From the NCBI RefSeq assembly GCF_032854445.1, contig NC_088305.1, positions 28,794,628 to 28,858,627 of the forward strand: a stretch of DNA of 64,000 nt, given 5' to 3'. The notes under the pieces are model-generated. The model saw nothing but the letters and a program-made list of their open reading frames with translations, had not been told where the DNA came from and made no database searches. The DNA is from Liolophura sinensis (lineage: Eukaryota > Mollusca > Polyplacophora > Chitonida > Chitonidae). This document shows, one piece after another, positions 20,991 to 33,749 of the stretch (position 1 is the stretch's first letter; every line of letters starts with the position of its first letter). The position numbers were made by a program, and so were the translations under genes.

Positions 20991-22756
20991 AACAATTAAT
21001 GCAGAGAGTGTAGAGCCAATTCCCGGAATTGCTGTCCTCGACACCTTTACATGTAGCCCAGCACTGCTTTCTGAGAGTAATGTTCATTTTTTTTTCACTT
21101 CTCTTCGCACAAGCCCGGATGGAAATTGTATCTGGCTGTCGGTGGTTCAAATCCGGTAAACTCCTGTCAACCTTTTTTCGCATTTTTTCTCATTATTATG
21201 AACTTACACATCTGGCTACCACAAGTGGTAAAAGACCAGTAGCCTAAAGCTGTTGGATAATACCTTTAATTTATTGTGGAATCGTAAGTCCTGTAGCAGG
21301 TATCCATCACGTGACCGGAATGGTCAACGGCAGACGAGGGGGACAGTGCTACAGAAGGCTGGCCGTGTTGGTTGGGTATGAATATTGATTGTAATGTGTT
21401 GACCTTTCTTCTACAAACATCCGATCGTCCACTCAGATATCTGTCTGTAGACATCTGCAAGTCTTAACTGTATGTAGGTGACGTTTAAAATAATATCACG
21501 CCGGCAATATGTCTCTTGACATGTAATGTTTAATGCGATTATTGACCTGGACCATCCTTATTCGTTGACGGTTGGTATACGAATGTCTGTTTCGACGCAT
21601 AAATGTATGTATTTACTTCCAGAGACAGTTCATACTACAGAAGTACGTTAACATCACTAAAGCACATTGTTAGAAGAATCTTAAATCTAATCATAACATC
21701 TCTTCACATCGTTCGTGTATTAAAATAGCTTTTCTCAGTCTTGTCTTGAGATTTCGCTTGATTCAAGTATTATCGGAAATGTTTCTGTTTGTAAGAACTC
21801 TGAGCTGTCGGGTTGTTTGTTACGACGTTGTGACGTCATGCCGGATTAGAAGACGTCTTTAATTTAGAACGTAGAATTCCCGAGTGGTTATTTACAGTGT
21901 TGCAACAGGCAACCAATGTACATTTGTGCTAGTGAATATTCAGTAATGCTACATCAGTGACGTAATATATTGCAGTAAACATCACTTCATAATTCTTTAA
22001 TACCTAACTCTGCTTAAGCCATAGTGCTAAATACTGTTTAAGCATATACACGATCAGTTGGAATAAAACCTTACCTGAGGTAAATTGACAGGAGGCCGTA
22101 TTTCACCGGTTACGTTTCACCGTTTGCCAATAATCATATGTTCCAGATAATCACAATAATCACAGTTAGGGGGTTACTGTAAAAAGTTGGATATTTGAAG
22201 AACAGTGTTAGCGTAAAAACTTTGAAATATATTTAGAACCAACATGTTTGTTTAAAAACAAAAGGGAGTGTAAAATCCAAACATGATTTAAAAAGAACAG
22301 TTTTAAGATCACAAAGTTACAGCTGCGTCCCTGTCTAAGCAAGACTGGACATTTTATAGGAGGTTTAAAGTGACATTTAATTCGTATAAGTTTATCAGAG
22401 GACGGGTCGTAGAGCTTTTGTTTCTGAAAAAAACATCTTTGCAACGCAGCAAACTGTATGTTTGAAAGCAAACTGTATGTCTGAGATCAAACCAGGGTTA
22501 AAGACCGGTATTTCAAGAAATTTTACATAGAATACTTATTGTTGAATATCAATAAAGTGTTATTATTTCTGTTGTACATCTCAACGAAGACTTTACTCGG
22601 TTTCTTTTCCGAAGTATTTCGACAGACCTGAGGACTGAAACCGACAATTTGCTATAATTACGAAGTCATATGTAACGGTGTCTCCTGAGGAAGTTGGAAG
22701 ACTAAGTTTTCCACAGGATTTAGCAAACGTACGCCAGCACAAAGGAAAGAATGTAC
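20991..22756. other. No gene recognised
   Basis: GGTTCAAATCC at about 21148-21158 is a perfect B-box-like motif without a matching tRNA fold around it. A 40-bp piece (GAGGTAAATTGACA, TTTCAC, GGTTACGT at 22078-22118) recurs at 44133-44172. Otherwise nothing is seen. Confidence 0.5.
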
Positions 22757-22893
22757 AACATGTGCGCGAACGGTGACCGTCTTTGTCCCCTCACGGCAAG
22801 CGATTCGCGGTCCGCGGTACGAGGATGGAGCCAATCGCGCGCTAACCGTACCGCCCTGCGCCACAAGGGGATGAGAACGATCACCGTTCGGGA
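22757..22893 (-). repeat. Long imperfect hairpin with tRNA-like interior
   Basis: The outer arms CGAACGGTGACCGT and CCCC(T)CACGGC are matched in reverse by GCCACAAGGGG and ACGATCACCGTTCG over about 31 nt with several mismatches. On the minus strand TGGCGCAGGGCGGTACGGTT followed by AGCGCGCG resembles a tRNA D-arm/A box. No intact clover-leaf is formed. It is locally GC-rich. Confidence 0.55.
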
Positions 22894-23947
22894 CCATGTG
22901 ATGTAGGCCTACTTGGTATAGACCTATAGTAGTTATCTAGAGCGCAGCCCGCTGACAGAAACTGACATTTGTTTGTCTATGTTCTTCTTAAACCTTGCAC
23001 TAGACATACGAAAGTGACAAATTTACAGAGGCTGCCAATGAAAAATGTACATGAACAGAGTTCTTACATGTCGTCTTAGATAACGCGCTGTTTGTAACCT
23101 ACTGTACGAAGAATCGTGTTTAATACAAATACGTATGCGACGCTACAAACATCACCGGGTATTGATTCAAAATCACATTAATGATGCATCCAGCAATGTA
23201 CCTGAAATTAAACACCACCACGAACATATCAGAGTAACCCGTACTAAATCAGAACAACAAATCACAAGCAAGTTTCCAAGAAGAACAACCGAGAATTAAG
23301 TAATTCTTTCTTTTCCACAAACTGTACGTGGGAAGAACCAAATACAATTATAGCAATCAAGAATTTACCCAAGAATTTAAAATAACTCTAGCAAAAATGT
23401 TTTATTTGCCAGTGGCACACGCACAGTATTGTGTAATTTTGGTAAACGAAGTTCAGATATAATCCTTTGAAGAGTAAGAAATTTATGTAGCTCACTCAAT
23501 AACAGTTTATTCAATATAATTCCATCATTTGATCTCGCAAATATATCAGTTTGTTTAGAGTAACCGTGACATTTGTGCCAAAGATTCTCTTTCATGTCAT
23601 TCTTCTCTGAAGTTTCATCTTCTCTCAGTTTTTATCTTCATTATATATTGCTATAGTTCTCGATGAGTCAAGAAAAGTAACTGGCGTGCCAGCGCGGCAT
23701 AATGACCCATGCAAGCGGGGAATAGTTCATGTCATGCGAAATTCCGATTCTCAGCGTGAATTTAAATCAAAATAATAGGACTGACATATTTAACACGCTA
23801 AGCTATTTTGGAACTCTTGTGCGGAATCAAAGAAAAGGACAATATTGTCTGCAAAAACAATAAATATATAGGAAGTTCATGTAGGGATATACCAGAGTCC
23901 GTATTCAGTAAAATATGTTGTTCCAAATCTTGCAATAAGCAATAAGG
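22894..23947. other. No gene recognised
   Basis: AT-rich, apparently unique sequence with no supported feature. Confidence 0.5.
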
Positions 23948-24245
23948 GGCCGCCATAGCTCAGTTGGTTAGCGAGCCTCTAACAAATGGTGGGGGGACCC
24001 CATGACTCACTTGGTTAGCGCGCTAGCGCAGCGTATTGACCCAGGAGCCTCTCACCAATGCGGTCGCTGTGAGTTCAAGTCAGCTAATGCTGACTTCCTT
24101 TCCAGCTATACGTGGGAAGGTCTTCCAGCAACTTGTGGATGGTCGTGGGTTTCCCCCGGGCTATGCCGATTTCCTCCCACCATAATACTGGCCGCCCGTC
24201 GTACAATTGAAATATGTTTTGAGTACGTTAGCAAAGAACATGATA
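23948..24245 (+). repeat. SINE-A copy with duplicated tRNA-like head
   Basis: A first head (GCCATAGCTCAGTTGGTTAG) is followed about 55 bp later by a second (TGACTCACTTGGTTAGCGCG), then one normal body (GTGAGTTCAAGTCAGC, GGATGGTCGTGGGTTTCCCC) and a degenerate tail near 24220. Confidence 0.85.
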
Positions 24246-24588
24246 CGTAAATTTTCAAAAACTTCTCTACAATGAAACTAAAGAGTTTCTGCCTTTTTTA
24301 TTTTGACAGTTTTGCAGTTATTTGTACATCTTTTTGTTTTGTTGTAACTATGGTTACGTTGTAACAAGAACCTGCTGCATTTGGGACAAGATGTCTGTAC
24401 CAACTCAGGTAATTTTGGAGGCGTAGACATCGATCGGTCAATTATTCCAGATAAAACGTAAACAAAATTGAAGAAGAAAAACAAACTGCTAATACGACAT
24501 TAAACCATATGTAACAATTGCGCACTCCGGCTAAAACGCATGCGGTACCGAATAGTCGAATAGGTTGATCATTGAGTCAGCAACAACA

Positions 24589-24885
24589 CCGGCCCCGACA
24601 GCAGAGTAGATCCAGGGTCAATCCTGGGTCGAGTAACACATTAAAAGAGGAAGTTGTAATATCCTCGCTTGGCGTTCATGATCGTGCAACGACTAGTTGA
24701 ACCCTATCGGTATAATGGCTTGGGCGGGGCAACTTACTTGCTTCGGTTAGGCGTCTCAGTGAAGCAGCATTAGATCAAAAGAGCGGTGGAAATCCGCTCC
24801 CGACGGACATACATTACATGCACTCTAAGGATTCCTATGTCGTCATATGACTGAACAATTGTTAAGTACGACGTTAAACACGCAG
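24589..24885 (+). repeat. SINE-B copy (ACGTTAAAC tail)
   Basis: GATCCAGGGTCAATCCTGGG (tRNA-like), TATAATGGCTTGGGCGGGGC, AAAAGAGCGGTGGAAATCCG, AAGGATTCCTATGTCGTCAT and GTTAAGTACGACGTTAAACA are shared with 32687 and 54935. It is the most diverged of the three. Confidence 0.85.
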
Positions 24886-25183
24886 ATCCTTACATACTTA
24901 TAGATCCATATTGGACGTAAATACTGGCATCGGGCCAACCAGTCCTGTTTCCGTGTTCTCTGAGAGGCAAGCTCGGCAGCAACAAGTACTTATTTTAAAG
25001 TCTTTGGTATGTCACGATTCGGGTTCATCCTACGTTTCCTGACTTCGAAGTAGCCTCTCTAACTATTATGCCAGCGAATCAGTCCACCCTGCTAAGTGTA
25101 TACATACAACAGATATTCGATGCAAATCATTCTTTTCTTCCTGGTAATATACACATTGGACAATATTCTCTCCAGTATTTAAA

Positions 25184-25775
25184 GGTGGAGAAAACATAAA
25201 AATGACAAAGTTTAGATGAAAGAGTGCGAAAAGTTATTCCTAAATGTGATCTTCAATATTTTTTCCGATTTTTCCTGAAGGAGAAAAAGACATTTGAAAA
25301 AAGTTTTCCTATGGTGGGTTTTTGGGAACACCTTTTGGTATTTATAATCTTTGTTTAATAATGTCATAAATGAGGATGTAGCACAGGTTTAATAAATATT
25401 TTTGCACTAAAATTTGTTTTTTTTCAGCTAACAAAGGTATTAAACCTCAATTTGGATCATATTTATATTGTTCATGTTCATACATATTATCATAACTTAC
25501 GTTAAATGCATATATTTCGATATAAGCAACAAATTTACATTCAAAATATAAATTAATCAAAAGCATCACATCTTTATTTAGAACATTATTATGCAACAAC
25601 GATCAATACCAAAAGTTCCTCCCAAATACCCACCATACAAAAATAGTTTTTCAAATACCATTTTCTCTTTACAAAATCCATAAAAATAGTAAAGATGATA
25701 TTTGCAAATAAGTTTTGACTCTTCATCTGGTTTTGGCATTATTTTTATGTTTTCTTCTTCTGTAATACCACACTT
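25184..25775. repeat. Foldback element, copy 1, ~200-bp arms
   Basis: The left arm (25184-25390) contains CTATGGTGGGTTTTTGGGAA and CCTTTTGGTATTTATAATC. The right arm (25560-25775) contains the reverse complement of TGTATGGTGGGTATTTGGGA and CTTTTGGTATTGAT. The outer ends share GAAAACATAAAAAT. The right arm read on the minus strand has a 66-codon frame, and the left arm encodes a similar but broken peptide. Confidence 0.75.
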
Positions 25776-26361
25776 CAAGGTTTCTCCAATGGTACAAATT
25801 TCAGGATGGGAACAAGGCTTTATTAGATCTTGATGTTTTAATAAACTTGTTTTGTTGTTATAGATTGTTTAAGAATGTATATTATTTAGGAATGGTATAT
25901 TTAATGAACATAGTGAACTATATTATTTGTTTGATTTTACAATAGTCTTCTAAGGACTAGCACCAGTATTGTTATTATCCTGGGCCTATTTGTTCAAAAG
26001 TGTATTAGCAGTTAAGCCAGGTATTAACTTCGGTCTGGACTAAACTGCCATTAGTTTTGTATTAGGCCTCGACTGGCACATGTATTAAGGTTTAAACCTG
26101 GCTGAACTGTAACGGTTGGTAATAAAGAACTCAGTGCACGTAGTTCACTCTTGAAATTGTGTGTTGAACTTGTCGTCCTTCAGTTTCAGATGTACAACCA
26201 TTCCATAACCTTTCTCGCTGGCGTCCGAGAATACGTGAAGCTGGTACGACGTATTCTTTTGAAGGAAATCAGCTTTGTAGCACCTGTCAATCTGAATGTT
26301 TTCAGAGGCGCGGGAGTTCTTCTAGCTACTTTTCCCAGCTTTTAAAATTCTCTACGGTTAC
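25776..26361. other. No gene recognised
   Basis: An AATAAAGAACTCAGTGCACG stretch near 26121-26140 could be a retroelement long-terminal-repeat remnant next to the BEL/Pao fragment, but this could not be established. Confidence 0.35.
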
Positions 26362-27395
26362 TGATTATTCCCAGCCGATGTGTTGTCTAGTGCAGCCTTG
26401 GAGAATAATTTTTCCAGTTAGTACAAATGGTGCAGCCAGACCAATGGGGTCGAACACGGAACTATATACCGATAAGATCCTCTGCGAGTGTAAGGCTGAT
26501 CACGTGACTGGATGTTGAAACCTAGCTTGTCTGCCTGAGTGATTCAATGATCACCAAGGACCCGTTCGTTCGATAGACTGTTACAGTGCAGATTCATATG
26601 CTGTCGACCTTTCGCTCCTTGATCGTTAGGAATCCATTCACTGACTTTCCAACTAGACCTGATCCATTTAGTTAGCCGGAAATCTCCCACTTCATACATC
26701 TCTGATACATCTTGGACAAGTTTCACAGCCTTTTGTCTGTGTGTCTTGCTCAATGACCCCTGATGGCCACCATAGGAATGTGACAATCTGAGTCCGAATC
26801 ATCTGCAGGGATGGTCACTCTGTAAAACATGGATTCAATGTCTCCAATGAAGGCTACTTTCTCCTGAAGGAAACGCAGCAAAAACGGATATCAAGCTTGT
26901 GGTGAGGTCAGGTCTCTGCAGTAGGGCAGTGTTGAGACAGGCTCCTTGATATGTTGAAGAACAGTCGAAAACCACCCTAATCTTATTCAGTTTCTTCGGG
27001 ATTGCTACACCCCGTGGTGTGGGATGTACCACACCCGCCGTCATTTCGTCCAAGCTCATTCTCGGAACAGCAACCTTCTCGGTACGGTTTACTCTCACTG
27101 TATTTACCGCTGTACCGCACTGCCTGTCATCACTCCACACATTCCAGAGAATCCATCCCAACAGCAATCTGGTGGAATGGGGACTGCCACGTGTACTGGT
27201 TCGTACTTCTAAGGGGGTGTAGGCGTCGGGAACATTATCGCCTAACAAGAGCCTGATTTCTTCTTTTATGTCCGGCAGGTGTATGTCGTGTAGACCACTG
27301 TTGAATGTCGTCTGACGTCGGTATTTGAGCATCAGTGACAGACATTTTGTCCTTTGTATACACTCGGGGCAGTCTGAAGACACAGGTGAGCTGTA
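26362..27395 (-). pseudogene. BEL/Pao LTR-retrotransposon pol remnant (protease to RT)
   Basis: Reading from 27395 downward, an A17-type protease region is seen first (IKEEIRLLLGDNVPD, LLLGWILWNVW). After an internal loss come reverse transcriptase pieces typical of BEL/Pao: KIRVVFDCSSTYQGACLN, AFIGDIESMFYRV with the first catalytic-region Asp, LTKWIRSSW, RDQPYTRRG and FDPIGLAAPFVLTGK. These lie in at least three different frames with stops between them, so no functional polyprotein can be made. The catalytic YVDD box and integrase are not present. It is an old, truncated copy, and no flanking LTRs were identified. Confidence 0.88.
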
Positions 27396-28293
27396 AGTCG
27401 CAGACGGCTTGAAAACATTTGCATTTCACTGCGTACGTTTAACCTTATTTTTACCACGTTCAAGTGTACCTCAGATAAAGGGGAACAACTCGGGTTTAAA
27501 CCATGCCATCAAGGCGGAAATGCAGTATATGGTTAGGCGAGAGCAAGCCGTGTCAACGAAGAAAACTATTTACTTTAACCCAGGAAAGTTACGCCGCTCA
27601 TTGACACAAAATATATGCGGCTTATACACCTAGATATACATGTAAATATTTGCATGTTACATTAAGAAAATAATAAACTGCATACCGTTGTTTGGGCTTC
27701 ATTACGTTCTTCCGTTTTCACGCTGTCTGTGCTAGGGATTCGCCATGTTTGTGTCTAACATTTACGCGTTCAAACAGACCTAAGCGACACCTAAGGAGAT
27801 AGCCTCCCCTAGTCAGCTAACTGATGATACGTGAAAACGCATGCACTAAAGCTAAAACACAACATCTCACGTTAACAAACATAAAAAGGCATTTTAGCCA
27901 TAACATTTACTTTTAATACACTTTGAATAACCGACCCCCATTTTGACCTCATAAGCACAGAATGAGCCCGACGAACTGTTTTACTACATTCCCATTGATC
28001 GGAAAACACATTCAAAATTACGAGTTCACGTTACAAAGAATGATGTACACAGTTTTCTTTGTCAGTACGTCATAGGAGCTTTCAAAAGTAGACAAACTCT
28101 AAATTTAACTTAGAACTAACAACAAGGTTATCACTGAGCTCAGCTGCATGGGACACATGAATACAAAACTTCAGCTCAATGCATAAAGAACTGAAATCGT
28201 GAATTTGGTGTCAATTTTTGCATGAGGAAATACAAGGAAACCTTACTTGAATGCAAGTAAGAACATGTGTGTGAAAAATTGGGTGATGCGATT
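27396..28293. other. No gene recognised
   Basis: Unique-looking sequence between the BEL/Pao remnant and the 82-bp array. Confidence 0.5.
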
Positions 28294-30066
28294 TTCACAT
28301 CCGGCTCCCTGTCGCCATACACTTGAATGTTGTTGCAATGCAGTACCGGTACCACGACTGTGACACACCTGGCGGCCAAGGTTCACATCCGGCTCCCTGT
28401 CGCCATACACTTGAATGTTGTTGGAATGCAGTACCACGACTGTGACACACCTGGCGGCCAAGGTTCACGTCCGGCCCCCTGTCGCCATACACTTGAATGT
28501 TGTTGGAATGCAGTACCACGACTGTGACACACCTGGCGGCCAAGGTTCACATCCGGCTCCCTGTCGCCATACACTTGAATGTTGTTGGAATGCAGTACCA
28601 CGACTATGACACACCTGGCGACTAAGGTTCACACCCGGCTCCCTGTCGCCATACACTTGAATGTTGTTGGAATGCAGTACCACGACTGTGACACACCTGG
28701 CGGCTAAGGTTCACGTCCGGTTGCCTGTCGCCATACACTTGAATGCTGTTGGAATGCAGTACCGCGACTGTGACACACCTGGCGGCCAAGGTTCACATCC
28801 GGCTCCCTGTCGCCATACACTTGAATGTTGTTGCAATGCAGTACCACGACTGTGACACACCTGGCGTCCAAGGTTCACATCCAGCTCCCTGTCGCCATAC
28901 ACTTGAATGTTGTTGGAATGCAGTACCACGACTGTGACACACCTGGCGGCCAAGGTTCACATCCAGCTCCTTGTCGCCATACACTTGAATGTTGTTGGAA
29001 TGCAGTACCGCGACTGTGACACACCTGGCGTCCAAGGTTCACATCCGGCTCCCTGTCGCCATACACTTGAATGTTGTTGGAATGCAGTACCTCGACTGTG
29101 ATACACCTGGCGGCTGAGGTTCACGTCCGGCTCCCTGTCGCCATACACTTGAATGTTGTTGGAATGCAGTACCACGACTGTGACACACCTGGCGGCCAAA
29201 GTTCACATCCGGCTGCCTGTCGCCATACACTTGAATGTTGTTGCAATGCAGTACCACGACTGTGACACACCTGGCGTCCAAGGTTCACATCCGGCTCCCT
29301 GTCGCCATACACTTGAATGTTGTTGCAATGCAGTACCACGACTGTGACACACCTGGCGGCCAAGGTTCACATCCGGCTCCCTGTCGCCATAAACTTGAAT
29401 GTTGTTGGAATGCAGTACCACGACTGTGACACACCTGGCGGCCAAAGCTCACATCCAGCTGCCTGTCGCCATACACTTGAATGTTGTTGGAATGCAGTAC
29501 CACGACTGTGACACACCTGGCGTCCAAGGTTCACATCCGGTTCCATGTCGCCATAAACTTGAATGTTGTTGGAATGCAGTACCACGACTGTGACACACCT
29601 GGCGGCCAAGGTTCACATCCGGTTGCCTGTCGCCATACACTTGAATGTTGTTGCAATGCCGTACCACGACTGTGACACACCTGGCGGCCAAGGTTCACAT
29701 CCGGCTCCCTGTCGCCATACACTTGAATGTTGTTGGAATGCAGTACCACGACTGTGACACACCTGACGGCCAAGGTTCACATTCGGCTGCCTGTCGCCAT
29801 ACACTTGAATGTTGTTGGAATGCAGTACCACGACTGTGACACACCTGGCGGCTAAGGTTCACACCCGGCTCCCTGTCGCCATAAACTTGAATGTTGTTGG
29901 AATGCCGTACCACGACTGTGACACACCTGGCGGCCAAGGTTCACATCCGGCTCCCTGTCGCCGTACACTTGAATGTTGTTGGAATGCAGTACCACGACTA
30001 TGACACACATGGCGGCCAAAGTTCACATCCGGCTGCCTGTCGCCATACACTTGAATGTTGTTGCAT
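28294..30066. repeat. 82-bp tandem array, about 21.6 units
   Basis: CACATCCGGCTCCCTGTCGC, then CATACACTTGAATGTTGTTG and ACCACGACTGTGACACACC, recurs every 82 bp with few substitutions. The first unit is longer by GGTACC. Many overlapping 60-84-codon frames on both strands arise because the unit has few stops. They all carry the same translated motif and are not independent genes. Confidence 0.96.
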
Positions 30067-32686
30067 ATATGAAAACGCTTTGAATATTTTACCAGAGATG
30101 CAAAATGAAACAAACTAATAGAGTGACATCATCTTTGCCATCAAGGAGGCTGCAGTTACAAAACTGTCTATATTAAAATACTAACACCACTGTGTTTGTT
30201 TGCCACATCTACTGTACTAACATCGTTACATTCGGAAACTGACGATGAAAAACATCTGTGAAGACTGCTGGGAGACCGTGAAAATACAGGCAGTTTTAGC
30301 TGATAAGAATGTCAAAATTTGGCATTATTACAGCATTTATAAAGAAATTCGGGTGTAGCAACTTCTCGAGTCTTGCTTTCCTGTATGTGTGTGAGGACTT
30401 GGTAATCGAGACATGGCAACAGCCTGGTCATGTGAACAGACCGTTTTACGCACAGTATGCAAATGCGATTCAGTTCCGGGGAAAATGCACACAGACATCT
30501 ACAACGACAAGCGGATTAATCGCCAATGTATGGAATGTCCTGGTGATCTAGCACTATCTTTAAGCGTTCCAAAATAACGATTACAAAAAAATCTAGGCTT
30601 ATACAGGAAAATCTAGGCTTTTGCAGGCCACCCACAAGAAATTTCCACGACATCCACAGTTCCGGGCTTACATGGGAAACTTACAAAATTAATGTCGCAA
30701 CCGAGTGTGCCAGAGCTGAATGTGGGCGGGAACAAGTTAATTTCTGGAGAACAGGCACAAACGAACGATGTTCTTGCCTTTATGGCATAAGTTAACATTT
30801 TGTGTGTCCTATAATAGCATAGAATGATTTGCCTCTGGTCTTCACGGGTGTCTTAACCACGAAATAGCCAAAAGTCCAAATGAAACACATGACTTCTCGC
30901 CGAAGTATTTTTTGCCACTCCATCGGTATTTGTTTTTATTATTATTTATTTGTATGTAATTAAAGCTTGAAGACTGTTTATGATCGCCTTATCTGACAGA
31001 GATTACCAAAGAGCAGTTTACTGCAATCCTTACAGAGGATGAAACGACCAATTTTCAGTATTATGTGCTACAAGATGTCTTTTAGAGGTTTAAAAGTAAA
31101 ATGCGCATTTGAGCTAGTAAACATGGAGTGATATTTTGGTTGTTAAAGTACAAATATTGAAATTGTAGAATTCTCTTATGTTGGGTACATTAGATTTTGA
31201 TGTAATACTCTGTACCACTGCAATCCTTACAGAGGATGCCACGACCATATAGAGAGTGTATTATGTGAAATCATAATGTAAATGTAAGTAGGGAACTATG
31301 CCATCAGTATTATTATGTATATAATAATAATTATTATTATTATTATTCATAAGGATATTTTAGTTTATTTACTATTGGTTATTACACGGTAGACTAATTG
31401 TCTGTCGTTTCATTATACCACAGCTTACACGATTGTTATTCTGAACTGCCAAGCGCTGCATCAGTGGCTGCTTTACTGAATGGGATGCTGTAGCTCTCTT
31501 GGGAGTGAGTTCTAGAGTGTACCCTCTGGTTACATAATAATGTGTGTAGTCGATATTGTTATTAAAACGAAATGTTACTGTACCGATGTAGTAGAGGTGT
31601 TTTGTTACATTGTCATAGACTCCACTGTATCAGAACAGGTCCAGGCAGTTGTTTAGTTGTTGTATTTTTCTTTTTTTTTAGTAACTGTCAGTTGAGAGAA
31701 AACCATCAGTTGCCGAAATGTAGATTAATATTTCTTTACAAGTTTTAACATTCAGTTAATTAACACCTTAAATTCAGTTCTACTTATGTACAGATAAGGT
31801 TGTATCGAAATGTTTTAGGATGTTTAGTGAATGGTCAGTAATAGTGTTGTTTTCACTGATAAAGCATGTTTTGTGTACATGTATAAACAGGTGATTTTAG
31901 AACAGAGGTTGTAATTCTATGATCGCTATCCTGGGAATTGTCTTGTGTCAGATAAGATAATGTTCCATACATTGGGTAGTAGTAGTAAGGGATGTGAGAC
32001 TTCTGCTTTTCATGAGGTGATGTAAGTCTGAATTGTGTCTATTTATGAAATGCCTGTTCATGATAGAACATTAATTGACTGTGAGTACATCTGGTGTTTA
32101 TTTTTGTACATTGCAGGTTTTTTTCTTTCTTGCGGTTTTTCCCTCACTTCTGTACAACACCTCCGTCCACCAACTCCTAATAAACCACAACAGCCGTATC
32201 AGATGGTCTCCGTGTGTTTATTCCGACACCTTTACAGTATCACTGACTTAAGGCAATTTTTGTAGCGAGGATGGCTGTTTTTACAGAGAGCTGAATATAT
32301 GTGACCGCTTAAAAAGAAACAAACTATAGTCAAGATAGTAAGGACCAATCCGTCAATAATCACTCACGCCAGGGAACATAAAGTCAAGATTTTTTTCAGT
32401 AAGAAGCATACAGCTTATTACGCGTTTATCTGCATTTACAACATCGTCCCACACATCGTCTTAGATAACTGTGAGCTATTTCAGCAGAGCTAATACACTC
32501 GAGTGTCTACTACATAGCACCTATGGTTTCCGGTCACGTGACCTTCGAAAATGACACAGTTGCAATTTAAGGCAAAAGTATACATCGCGAGGAAAAGCTA
32601 AAACCAAATTCATCTTCAATACGTCAAACTGCATCTAACTGCTATCTTGTTAATTTAAATATTCAAAAATTGGTAGACCGACCCGG
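30067..32686. other. No gene recognised; short (TTA)n tract
   Basis: A TTATTATTATTATTATT tract lies at about 31327-31347. No supported coding sequence. Confidence 0.5.
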
Positions 32687-33021
32687 ATAGCACAGTTGGT
32701 AGAGCGCCCTCTTCGGGACCGGTAGATCCAGGATCAATCCTTGATCGAGTCACACCTAAGACTTTAAAAGAGTTGTAACTTCCTCGTTCATCGTGAAGGG
32801 GATATTGCAACGACTGGCTGACCCGTATCAAAATGAAGGCTTACTTGCCTTCGGTAAAGTCGTCTCAATGAAGCAGCACTAAATAAAAGAGCGGTGGAAA
32901 TCCGTCCTGAAACAAGGAGGCACATTACACGTAGATGCACCCTAATGATTCCTTCGTCGTCATATGACTGAAAAATTGTTAAGTACGACGTTAAACCTCA
33001 AGCACTCACTCACTCACTCAA
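32687..33021 (+). repeat. SINE-B, full-length copy
   Basis: The tRNA-like head is clear (GGATAGCACAGTTGGTAGAG with A box, and AGGATCAATCCTTGATCGAG). The conserved body GCTGACCCGTATCAAAATGA and AGAGCGGTGGAAATCCGTCC follows, then the tail GTTAAGTACGACGTTAAACC with CACTCACTCACTCACTC. Confidence 0.93.
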
Positions 33022-33023
33022 AA

Positions 33024-33170
33024 ATTGGTATACGTGGGAAGGTCTGCAGCAACCTGCGGATGTTCCTGGGATTCTCCAGGGCTCTGCCTGGTTTCCTGCT
33101 AGCCGGCGACGAAATACTATTGTGTACGGCGTACAAAATAATGAAATAATGAAATAAATAAATAAACAAC
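33024..33170 (+). repeat. SINE-A 3' portion with AAAT-rich tail
   Basis: ATACGTGGGAAGGTCTGCAG, AACCTGCGGATGTTCCTGGG and TGTACGGCGTACAAAATAAT, ending in (AAAT)n. It follows SINE-B immediately, so one element inserted next to or into the other's tail. Confidence 0.8.
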
Positions 33171-33341
33171 AAATAGGTGATCACGTGACTTAAGCGACCA
33201 ATAGCGAACTTTCACATTTCTCGACCGATTTGCATAAAATTTGCAAACATACTCCCAGTAATCTTAACCTTACTCATACGTATTAATTTTTAATACAATC
33301 ATATCAGCGGTTTTGATTGAGAAATTCTTTGGAGTATATGA

Positions 33342-33608
33342 TTTTTTTTTTGATTGGTGTTTTACGCTGTACTCAAGAATATTTCACTTATACGACGGCG
33401 GCCAGCATTATGGTGGGTGGAAACCGGGCAGAGCCCGGGGGAAACCCACGACCATCCGCAGGCTGCTGACAGACCTTCCCACTTACGGCCGGAGAGGAAG
33501 CCAGCATGAGCTGGACTTGAACTCACAGCGACCGCATTGGTGAGAGGCTCCTGGGTCATTACGCTGCGCTAGCGTGCTAACCCACTGAGCCACGGAGGCC
33601 CCCTCGAA
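33342..33608 (-). repeat. SINE-A, complete copy with possible 7-bp target duplication
   Basis: On the minus strand: a tRNA-like head GGCCTCCGTGGCTCAGTGGG (A box), GTGAGTTCAAGTCC (B box), the whole body, and the tail TACAGCGTAAAACACCAATC followed by a T/A run. TATATGA occurs on both sides (33335-33341 and 33609-33615), as expected for retrotransposition. This is the best reference copy in the window. Confidence 0.93.
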
Positions 33609-33749
33609 TATATGAAACGAACTGCTTATTCTAAGTACACTAATATAAAATCCGCTAGATATTTTACAAGTTTATTAAATAAAGAATCTCCGGTAAAATA
33701 TACACAAAAGTTGAAGTTGTTTCTTTGATTGTGGTTTACCGTGGTATTC

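Noticed and set aside
23948-24080. Functional tRNA gene
   Set aside because: The A and B boxes belong to SINE-A heads. No complete clover-leaf or acceptor pairing is present. The same applies to the heads at 8400, 33540 and 32690.
27002-27256. Plus-strand frames of 60-84 codons
   Set aside because: Antisense shadows of the BEL/Pao remnant.
28243-30118. Many overlapping 60-84-codon frames on both strands
   Set aside because: All are shadows of the 82-bp tandem unit with identical repeated wording.
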